From: Branchiostoma lanceolatum
Taxonomy: Eukaryota > Chordata > Leptocardii > Amphioxiformes > Branchiostomatidae
Length of the DNA: 64,000 nucleotides
Reading direction: 5' to 3'
Assembly (NCBI RefSeq): GCF_035083965.1
Contig: NC_089726.1
Span: 7,011,501-7,075,500, forward strand
Position 1 is the stretch's first letter; each line of letters begins with the position of its first letter. A model generated the notes under the pieces. It was not told the origin of the DNA. It was given only the letters and a program-made list of their open reading frames with translations, and ran no database searches. Made by a program: the position numbers and the translations under genes. Of this stretch, positions 20,652-32,600 are shown in pieces.

Positions 20652-23600
20652 ATGCTAGGATTAAAAAGAGACAAGAAAGACGAAGAGGATGGTAAGTAGT
20701 GTTTGTCTAGCTCGACCGGTCACGTTGAACTGATCTTTTATGTGGCCGGAACGAAGTATGAAATCGTCAAGTGTTATTGATGGGGGAGGGGGGCGGCAAA
20801 GGAGTGCAAAAAAAGTCCTTCCACTTTTGCAGAAATTAGAAGAGATGGTCTACCTATTATTGATCGACAAAACAACAAGAAGCATGAACAACATTTTCAT
20901 GTGCTCAGATTCTGAAGGAAGCTGTTTTTTGTCGAAATGATCTTGTTTTTCGTAGATATTCCTCTTGCCACGTCAAAACTACGCGTAACTTATAGCCGCG
21001 GCGACTGTTGGAAGACTGTAAGCAAAAGAAGCCCTCCAACAGTCGCCACGGTTAGGTCTGTGAAATATAAGTAACGTTAGAACAAGGCAATTCGAGAAGG
21101 CAGATTTCATACTTATCCGTCTTGCACAAATTTTCTACCCCTTAAGATAAATAGCCCCCCTCCCAGGATATATTACAAACAGATAGAAGCCTAAAACAAT
21201 AGTTCAATCATCATCATCATCTTGTTGGGCGGCTTGCTACCCTCTTCCTCCAGACTACTTCAGCGTCAAAAGATAGAGTAGATCATATAAAGGACATCAC
21301 GTCTTTTGTCTCGTTCCCCAGGGTTCTCCCTTAACCCCTTCAACAACCTTGAGAAGACGTCGGTTCTCCAGGAGGCGCGCACCTTCAACGAGACGCCCAT
21401 CAACCCCAGGAAGTGCTGCCACATCCTCACCAAAGTGCTGTACCTCATCAACCAGGTAGGGGGCAGCGCTAGAGTTTGTTACTGTCATTGTAAATAAAAA
21501 AATGTTTGCAGGGATTTGATTTCCTCTGGGTTCAGGTGAACCTGAACGTGGGTTTAGGTACACATCCCTAACGTCATGAATAAACAGTTCACTTGACTTT
21601 ACATCAGTATAGACTCCGGCTGTCTCAATCTTTAGCTCCTTATAAACTACTTGTAAACGCGCTAAGGACATAACAATCAGTACATTCTATGTTCCAGGGA
21701 GAGCACATTGCGACCACGGAGGCCACGGAGACGTTCTTCGCCATGACGAAGCTGTTCCAGTCGCAGGACGTGACGCTGCGCCGCATGGTGTACCTCACCA
21801 TCAAGGAGATGGCCGACCTGGCCGAGGACGTCATCATTGTCACTAGCAGGTACGTTTTTTTTTTCATGTACGAGTTTCCGGTTTGATCGTGACTGCTAAA
21901 ATCTGCTTTTTTTAATGAATAGAGCACTGGGCCTCCATGCCCTTACCATGCGCTCCCTTAGTTACCCTGGGGAGCGTATCCTGAAGACCTCTGACAAGCA
22001 TTAAATTTAGATTGACTAGGAATGCGACTAGGTCACATGTGGCTTCAGTTTGTGTGACAGTAATTTTTTCAGTTAGGGCCACACCAATTTAATTTGTTGG
22101 TTCTCGGATTTTTTCAGGAAAAATATGAAGCGACAGGGCGAAAAAAAAAAAAATAAAAAAATTGCCCTACTGAATCAAGCTTGAGGATCCGGGGCCGGTG
22201 TAAAAGAAAAACATGAAATGAATACACGCGCCTTGGTCTAGGGGTGGATACCGGTTCACTGGATCTCATTCAGAGCTATACAACATCCAAGAACCAAGCC
22301 CAAAATACCCGAAAGTCCAAAACCGAGTCCAAAAAACCTGAACAAAGTACAAACATATAACATTAGACCTTTCTGTATAGACATCGTATTACTAGTAGGT
22401 CATCTGCCCAAATAAAGGTTAAACAAGAGCTTTTAAAAAAAGCTGGCGTTTCGGCTACGTTTATAAGTGTGAATTGTCTTTTCCCTTTACTTGAAGTAAA
22501 ATCTGCCAGAGGAAGTCACTCAAGGGCTGTTCAGTCTATAAGAAAAATTGTCATTTTGGGAAATGAGTACTGTTTTAATAGAGAAAGGCAGATTGGGGAA
22601 AGCAATTTTGAAGTTACGTCACTTAACTTAAGTGCTTTTGAAAAAGCTGGTCTTGGCCTACAACTTGTACTTATTTGTAAAATGTATAATAGGCTCATTA
22701 TAAAAGCTATCAATGTAATTATGTACATGGCACGCAATAAAACATAAAATTTGAAAAAGCACCATTGAATCATCAGAACTATGGTAATTAAGTGAAATAG
22801 AAGTTCATAACAGCTAAGGTTCTATCTAAAATGACTACCAAATGTCAAACAAATCAACAGCTACCTCATCCGTATTATTCTGGTTTCCGCATTTACAACA
22901 TTTCTTCCTTATTTTCCTGGGTAATTTTGCTAAAATTCATGAAAATTCCCATAGTTTTGTGCCGAGGGGCGCCACTTTCCACGTCCGTGTTGTCTGAATG
23001 AAGTCGATACTGAACAATGGAGCATTTGCTACTGTAACAAAGAATCGCTGTTTTGCAAACAACATCAAGAGCCTCTGTTTACATCGGGGATAGAAGTTTA
23101 GTGGCGAGTGTTTTGCAAGAATCATCTTACCGCGCATAGGAGCTGCTGCACGGTATTTTCCATTACAATGAACAGAAAAATTCGAATGCCGGGTTTGGAA
23201 TCTATGAAGTCCTGTTCATAAGACAAAGGCCTTGTATATATGAAATGAATATTTAAAAATAACAAATATAAAATATTTCTTTATTTATTAATAAAAAAAT
23301 GAAAAAATGATATTCATAAATATGATATTGATAGATTAATATAATATCAATATATATTTTTGATATTCAATATCTAAAAAGAAAAAAAAAATCCATGTAC
23401 GGACACGAACCCGGATCTTCTGGGTCCAAAGTGCTTCGCGTTGCCAGATGGGCTAAGCTGCGGTACGTAACCCGTCACCCTGTACGTAATGCTATAACCT
23501 CACTATATGGTATCATTTATGCCGATTTTTGGTCGTTTTCTTGACGAAATCATTTTTTTTCTTCTGCAATCTTGTGGAATAGATGTAATATGGTCATTTT

Positions 23601-26600
23601 TCAGGATATCAAAGTCCGAAACCACAATGCAATGATATTTCCGAACAGTTGTAGCAGTTACATGCGGTCGCCGTCCTGTGTCACATGCAAATCTAGCCTG
23701 CCTGCATTTTCGTGCTCTCTTGCCATATAAGGCAACGGCTATACAAGGATTTGAGAACGTATTGCCATATAAGGTCTTATTGTGTGCGACACAGTGTTGA
23801 ACCAAGCTTCCCTGGTTCCTTCCTTGAAGGTCCCTTGCTTGAAGGTAAAAGCCAGGACAATGCGTTCCGGCGCGCATGCGCCGAAACGCAAAAAAGCAAC
23901 CCTAAATCAAGCTAGAGAAGCCTTAATTCAAATTTGTCTCTTTCTGTAACTGTTGGTTCAGTTTTCTGGAGGCACATACATGTAGTACTGTATACCAATA
24001 TTTTTCACTTAGGCCTTCACGGTCTTCACAATAGTTTTAAAATTTTTTGAACAGGAAGAAAATGTTTAAAGTTAAATATAATCAAATTTAACCTCCTTGA
24101 TATAATGCACAAAATGTGTGGTATCTACTTGGAAAAAGTAAACAAGAAGAGAATCAATTTAACTTAACCCATCTTAATGTGCTATAATACACATCATAAG
24201 GGGACAGTATTTCAACAGAAAATATAAGTCATGGTAGAAAATATGTTGATCAGAAATATGGATGATTTTGCCCTGAAAGGTTTCTATTCATCTGTGGTAC
24301 TGAAGTAAAAAAAAAACAGGAGCAAAAAAAGTAAACGGCAACGCAAGTTTTATTCTCAAAATCGTCCAACTGACTTTTATTCAGCACTGAACTATCTTCA
24401 TAGAACCCACCTGCCTACTGTTATTATTCATGTCAGGTCCATTTGTACAAGATCCAAGAGTAGAGCTGACTTAATCCTCTTCTTGCGCTGACCAAAGTTT
24501 TTTTCACCCGTTTAATATTTATTCCCACTGCAACATGTGTTCCAAATTTCTGGCTCCCCAAAAAGATCCTTACGATCAAATGTTACCGAACTGTGTGGTC
24601 TCTCTCCACTGCCATTATGGACACTGCAAGTTATGGTCTCTCTCCAACGATATTTATATGGCAAAGATCTTCAACTATGGCTTAATCTTCCAGGCTTCTG
24701 AAGTTCGTAATTCTGACTACTCCATACCTCCTTCCAAGATGGCTACACTCCAAAGCTCATTCATCAAGTCTTTGATTGGCTCCTCTATATCATGTGACTA
24801 TTTCCAGCGTTTTGATTGGCTTGTAACAAGAGAGCTCTCTAGCAACCCTTATTGGGATTGCAGTTTTTTTGGGCAACGCCTCAGTAGCGGAGCTGTTAGT
24901 CTTTATACTTTTTCGATTTTTTATTTTTTTTTATTTTTCGGAAGCGGCGATTCCGAGAACCAACTAATTAAATTGGTGTGGCCTAGGATGCCTTGGAATG
25001 CCCCATTTCTCTAAAACTCCAAACTGGGACACCTGCAAATCTTTCCCTCCTGTCTCGTTACAATTTTTTCTAGAAAAAAAAACTGGAGTTGATGAAATAA
25101 TGTATGCATGAAATGAGCCAACAAGTAAACAAATCGTTCCAACATTGCATTGATGTCCTTGTGTTTGTGCAGTCTAACGAAGGACATGACAGGGAAGGAG
25201 GACATGTACCGTGCAGCCGCCATCAGGGCTCTCTGTAGGATCACTGATGTAAGATCAACACTTCCAGTCTCAATCTTTTAGCAAGGTTTTATTATTGTGG
25301 GTGTGTAACGTAACATGACCTATTTAGTATTGTGGGTGTGTAGAACTACTGGGTATCATATATATATATATATATATAGTCCTGTAATCACTCAAGGTAG
25401 CAATATCATTATTGGCATTAAATGCTTCATAGAGTAAGCCAGGAAGAGCCTTATAGATAGCTGCAAATTCAACAGCTTACAGTAAAATCTAGAAGGAAAT
25501 CCCACCTGAAGTTCACAGAACATAAGCAATGAGTTGCATTATTTGTAGCATTTTTATGTGACAGAATTTTGGCGGTTTTCTTACTGTTTATTTGTGTTAT
25601 TGTTTTATACCAGAGCACCATGTTGCAGAGCATAGAGCGGTACATGAAGCAGGCCATTGTGGACAGGAACCCCTCTGTGTCCAGTGCAGCCCTCACTTCC
25701 AGTCTGGTGAGTTTTGGGTTTTAAATAATGATTCCATTTTGGGTCTAAAGCCATTTTCCAACATATAGGTTGTGAGAAGGAAAATGAGATGAGTATGTCA
25801 TAACATACATGTTGTACAGTGTATAACTCGTCTCACCGCTTTCAGTGTAATACACCAGCTTACACAGCCACATGTATGTCATCTATACATCATGCAGCAG
25901 TCCCTTAGTTTGTTATTGTTGCCCCATGTTTAGCACCTCATGAGGTCCAGTGGAGACGTGGTGAAACGTTGGGTGAACGAAGCAACTGAAGCTGCCTCTA
26001 GTGACAACATCATGGTCCAGGTATGGTTGCAGATTTAGATCTTTTATAGTGTTGTATTCCTGTTGCAGAAATATGTAGAGAGTAATGTTCACTGCCAAGA
26101 TACGCATCATACATATTACCTCTATAGGTTTGACTATCGATGCATCTTACAGAAGAGTTGAAACCTGTTTAAATGTGACCAATGAAAGTGTGGTTTGTTT
26201 TCCCGTTGTCCCCAGTACCATGCGGTGGGAGTGCTGTACCACATCAAGAAGACTGACCGCCTGGGAGTGTCCAAGCTGGTCAGCAAGTTCACCAAACAGT
26301 CGCTACGGTCACCGTACGCCTACTGCCTGCTGGTATGGACTTGTATTGTATTGTATATTATGTTTATGTATATTGATATAAGAATAGAATCTTACACACT
26401 TGAACCAATCAGTCAGTATACACTGTTTAATGTTTTCATTAGTGACAGTCACTGACTAAAAATTTACATGTATGCAACTTCAATAGATGACAAAATGATA
26501 AACTCCTTTCTTTATGATTCTTTCCCTTGGGTTTAAACCTTTGTGTCTGTATTTTATTCTGATTTCTGTACCTGATGAAACTATTCACGGATGTTTTACT

Positions 26601-29600
26601 AATATCATCCTCTGTTTCCACAGATCCGTATTGCGACCAAGCTGCTTGAGGAGGAGTCGGATGGGCGTGACAGCCCGCTGTTTGACTTCATCGAGACCTG
26701 CCTGCGTCACAAGAGCGAGCTGGTGATATACGAGGCGGCCCACGCCATCGTCAACATGCCCAACACCAGCGCCCGGGAACTGGCTCCTGCTATATCAGGT
26801 ACGTTTACTTTAGGTATTGTCAAAAAACGCTTGAGAAAACAATTGTTTGAGGCTGATGCCATACTGCCTTATGCGGTTCTTCTGTTAGGAGCTTGTGTAC
26901 TCTTTCTTGACTTTTACTTTGCCTATAATTTTGTTTGGATCCACAATTAGCTTGGCATTTCAGTTATTCTTCCTGTGGTCTTTACATTTAGTCCATTAAT
27001 ACATTTCACAAGAGAAAGGTTGACATTACATAAACAATCATACATATGATACGAAAGACACACAACTAGAATACAGAGTTCAAAGAAATATTGCTCATTA
27101 GAAAGATGGATGTGTATTATGATTGACATTGTAATTATATAATTCTTCATGCACTCCACAGAAGGTGTGATTGATAAACATCATGTTAACATCTACAATT
27201 TATTTCCTACCCTCTGCAGTGTTGCAATTGTTCTGCAGTTCTCCCAAACCCACCCTGCGGTTTGCTGCAGTCAGGACTCTCAACAAGGTGGGAAACAATT
27301 TTTCACTTTGCCAATTTTTCAGTTAGATATTCTAAGTCTCAAGTACGGTAAGTACCAGAAAATCTAGTATTTGTGCAGCATAAACTCTCTGTTCTCCTTT
27401 AGTATGTAATCTAAAGATGAAGGTAAACCATGTATTTATTTCAGAAGAAATCTTGAAAGTTGACTGTTGTGTTTCCCCAGGTTGCGATGAAGCACCCCGC
27501 AGCTGTGGCAGCCTGTAACCTGGACCTGGAGAACCTGATCACTGATGTGAACCGCAGTATCGCTACTCTGGCCATCACTACTCTACTCAAGGTGTGTGTT
27601 GTTTGTGTGTGTGTCTGTGTGCTTGCTTCCTTGTCCAGTAAATGTGTAGTTTATTCTATATTTGTAGCTATTATATATGCATCTAAAGCCCCCGTTCACA
27701 CTGGTGCATATATTCAAGTCCATATGAGTTGCGTATAAACATGTTTTTGGTTTAGGTTAAGTTTTCAGCCGAAGAAGTAATTTCTTTGGTTTGATAACAA
27801 GGCTGCACAACAGTGAGTCAAAGTGCATCAATCTTTACTTAAACCAAAAAGATGTTAATGCCCAACTCATACGCACGTACAAGTGTGATAGGGCCAAAAA
27901 ATAACTGTTGTTTTGTGCCTTGTTTTAGACGGGTAGTGAGAGCAGTGTGGACCGGCTAATGAAACAGATTTCCACCTTCATGTCGGAGATCTCGGACGAG
28001 TTCAAGATCGTCGTGGTGCAGGCCATCAGGTACAGGGCCTAGCCTCTTGTCCTAAACTGTGTATTGCTTTAACTGTTTTATTTGGATTTTATTAGAATTG
28101 CACACACTCAGGCAGCTACATGTATTGCTGGTGTCGTGACCCACACATACTGTACCCGTTTTTACACTTGGGTGGAGTGAGAAAAGTCATGTTAAATACC
28201 ATTTCCCAAGGGCACAACATCGGTGGCGCCAGGGGATTCAAACCCGGGACTACTGGGTTCTGGGCCGCACTCCTCTTGAGAAAGTTTCTGTATTTTCAAT
28301 CACATAAAAAGTACTGAGTGTTTATCTGTGTATGTTCCAGGTCCCTGTGTCTGAAGTTCCCCAGGAAGCACGGTGTGCTGATGAACTTCCTGGCCTCCAT
28401 GCTCAGGGATGAGGTAGGGACACGAACACCTCTCATAGGGTCCAACAATGTTCGTGTGTACTTCTAACAGCACAGTGTACATTGTATTCAGTTCAATTAG
28501 ACAAGATCCTGTACCTGTCTCCAGGACACTCTATCCCAGGATAAAAATTTGCTTGTTTGGCAGACAAAAATTTTGCCCAGTCCATCCAAAAAATCTGAAC
28601 TTCATGACATGAAATGGATGAAAAATGTATTTTTGTAAGATCAACAAAATGGGCTTCCAAAAATGAGTGGGATGAAAAAAAACTTGGAGACAGCCCTGCC
28701 TGCTAGCATACCCTGTAGTTGATACAAATTTGGTTTCAAAAGGCTTACTCAGTTGGGGAGAAAGTCAAAGATGATTGATATACTATTCAGCTTTCACCGC
28801 TTGTATGTGATGTACATGTATCGTGTTGTTGCTTTTTGTCTGACTTTTGTTGGTTGTCCTCTGACTGCATCCTTAGTTCTGGCCTTGCTGTATGCTAGTC
28901 GGCCGCCACATTTCTGCCTGTCAAATGTCAAAAAATGCCTGATAGCTCTACAACTCATCCTGTCAACTTTGATTTTTTATTCTTATTTGTCAATGTTTTG
29001 TCATTCTGCTATGCAGAGCCTTGCCCACGGTCTATTCAACATACCTCGGGGAAGCTCAGCTAAACTGGGCTGAGGTTTCCACTTTTGTAGACGTGTCCTC
29101 TAACCAGCTGTCAGCCAATCAGAGAAGCACCTAAATGTTTTCTTTAGGTAAAGCTGATCGGTTGACAGCTAGTTAGAGTGGAAACCTCAGCCCAGTTTAG
29201 CAGAGCCTCCCAAGGTATATTGTAAAGGCCATGGACAAGGCTCTGTAGAGGAGAGTGTTTTTTGTACAAACTTAACTGGAATTGCCCTTTCTTCTCGGCT
29301 GCTCCGTTTTCGTCTCGCTCTTCCTGCTTTTCCAATTTCTTCTATCCGCCGTCTTTCTCTCCCCGTCCACACTGCATTCAGAACTCCTCCAATTCCTCGC
29401 AGGGCGGCTTCGATTACAAGCGAGCCATCGTGGACTCGCTCATCGGGATCATCGAGGAGAACCCCGAGGCGAAGGAAGCGGGGCTGGCACACCTGTGCGA
29501 GTTCATCGAGGACTGCGAGCACACCGTGCTGGCCACCAGGATCCTGCACCTCCTGGGGCGCGAGGGACCACGCACGCCCTCCCCTTCCAAGTACATCCGC

Positions 29601-32600
29601 TTCATCTACAACAGGGTCATACTGGAGAACGCCGCTGTACGCGCAGGTAAGGAGGAGGGCCAGGAAAGTTCACATCCTTGGACTTTGATACTCCAGCATT
29701 GTTTGACACAAGGCAGTCAGAGTGGCCTGGTCGCTTCAGTCAGTAGTAATTTGAATGTAGTTCTTATATTCAAATTTATATACATTAAGGTACATATGTC
29801 AGCAATGCAGTACTTGAATGAGAACTGAATCAATTGACTGAAAAGCCCATTGGTGTTCTGCTCATAGATTGTGAGTGCTCCTGTTCATACATAATTGTAA
29901 CCCATTTGTGATTATGTTTCCTAGCTGCTGTGAGTGCCCTGGCCAAGTTTGGAGCCCACTGCGAGGAACTCATGCCCAGTGTGGTGGTGCTCCTATCTCG
30001 GTATGTGCTACATATACATGTGTAAAACTTTAAAACAGCATCAGTTAACTTTAGCATTTGTCCTAAGCTTTGGTTGCATTCCCCACAAGAAGTAGTGTTT
30101 GAAATGTGTTCTTTTCTATTGTATTGTGTTTGCATATACAGCTTTAAGCCTTCATACAGGTTGAAAATTGCATCTTGTTTCATATACAAGACTCTGCTTA
30201 TTATATACACACTATGATGTTTGTTAAAATAGATTATAACCACCTATGTTTGCCCCAGGTCCCTGCTGGACACAGATGACGAGGTGAGGGACAGAGCCAC
30301 CTTCTACCTGAATGTGCTGAAGCAGAGCAACAAGGCTCTCAACTCGGCTTACATCCTCAACGGTGAGTACTGTACAGAAGCTAATCAAGTCAGATAGAAT
30401 TTTATGTAGGATTGGTAAGATTTAATTGTGCTTTGCAACCCTTTTTTGACCAGCTGGTGTTACTCAACTGACTTGCATACTTCTGTAAAGGGTTGTAGTT
30501 TTTTGTCAAAAAGAGTTGGAGAACTTTCTGACATTGATTTTGTTGCACATTTTGTACATAAACCAAGGGATAACCAAGGGATGATCAGTGTTCCTATAAC
30601 TTAAGTCTAATCCTGCAACCAAAACAAATTTGGTGCCAAACAGCTACCTGAGCATTTCTAATCCAACCATAGATGAAGTTGACATTACTTCCCTCCCTTC
30701 TGTCCAGGCCTGAACGTGTCTGTAGTTGGCCTGGAGCGAGCGCTGCACTCCTACACCCAGGAGCCCTCCGAGACTCAGTTCGACATGAAGAGTGTCCCGC
30801 TGGCTACCCAGCCACTAGCAGAACAGAAAACAGGTAAGATACTATAATTTTACTTCCTTCTGTTATGTTGATAAAGGTTACACATCCAGGTAATAAGATA
30901 CACCAAAGGACAGTTACTTAAGCAACTTGATGAAATTTTGAAACAGTCAGATGTTTCAGACAGTAACTGGAGAACCTGGTTTTACACCAAAACTCTGAAT
31001 TGATATGTTAGATATAATTATTGCCTCTCTAACTCCCTGTTCAAACCAACAGGGTTTGAGGTCTAGGATATCTTTGGATTTGAGATTGAATGAGTGTCCC
31101 TGGCTGTGTTCTAGATGGTGTTCTATTATTAGTTTAATTTCTAACACATCATGCCGGTTTCACCCCGATGTTCCAGGTTCAAGTATATTTGGTGCAGAGG
31201 GCCAACAAGGAGGTATTAGCCATGTTTACCCCGGGGGTGTCTGTGACATAAGGCATATTGTTATATAGGCACTTAACTGTGGCTCGGTATCTCCAAACAA
31301 CATCCTATTTTTTTGTCCATCTGCCCGTAAACAAAAAAAGATTCAAGAAGGTGTAATAGCAGGTTGCAAGGATTCAGTAGCCAAAAGCTGAAATTAGAAT
31401 AGAATTGAAAGTAAAATATTTGGGCAAAGCCCTGCTGTGGTTGGGGTTAGCAATTTCTGCTGGTGTCCTAGTTATGGTTTCAGCCATCTCTCCACAGTCT
31501 GCAGTTCTACAGTCCATCTGCAGGTGGCGCTCATGTTGCTGTTGGGGTCATAGAAGGTTTTCCTATTGTGTCATATCATATGTCTAACAGACTGTGATGT
31601 TTGTTTTCCAGCGGAGGTCACCCCGACAGCCAAGGCTCCAGACAAGGTGGCCGCTACCCGACAGGACATTTACGCAGGTAACGGCTTATATAGGTCCTTC
31701 TTCCTTTTGTTGAAACTAAAGTCATCATCCATTGTTGTAAATCTGAAATAAACATTTTCCTCCAAATTAAAGTTCGTCTGTGAAAGTAATTGACATTATA
31801 AAGATTTCATTCCCTAATTCCATACACAATGTGAAGCTCCTACCAAACAGCTTACGGGCAGCCCATCTCAAGTTGAGATGACCTGAAGCCTAGTATGTCA
31901 CATGTCTTGAAGTGTAACATTAGCAACGGGTGAAAGGTGACCGGCAGTCTGTAATGCCCCCCGTCTCGGTTGAAGAAGCTGTAAGTTTGAAAATGATGTA
32001 GTTTGTTGTGACTGTCGGAGGAAGACCCCACTTCTAGTTAGTGCTTGGATAACAAGAGTTCAGAGACGTCATATCTCCATGAAATATTTTGATTATACAA
32101 TTGACTTTAGCATTTGCATAATTTATGCTTGGTCATGTACACCTTTAACTCTGAGTTTCTCTGTCTCTGTCCATAGAACAACTTGCAGCCGTCCCAGAGT
32201 TCCAGAGTCTGGGTCCGCTCTTCAAGTCGTCTGCGGCGGTGCAGCTGACAGAGTCAGAGACGGAGTACGTCGTCAGATGTATCAAACACACCTTCACCAA
32301 CCACATTGTGTTCCAGGTTAGATGTTTACTGATGTTTGTTTGTCAGATTTATTGAGTTCTACTGTTCAGGTAAGGCCACACCAACCAACTTGGTTCTCGG
32401 ACATTTGAAACAAGAGGGAGAAAAAGTTGAACCTGACCATGTTCACTATCTGAAACTGTGTGTACCAGTGTACAGACTTCCCTTCATACTCGTGTGTTTA
32501 TGTGTATATAAAAAAAAGGACTCCAGGAAAAATAGTAATATAATTTGTTATTAATGGATATCCTTAATAAACAAACTCTTCTTCTGCCAGTTTCATCCAA

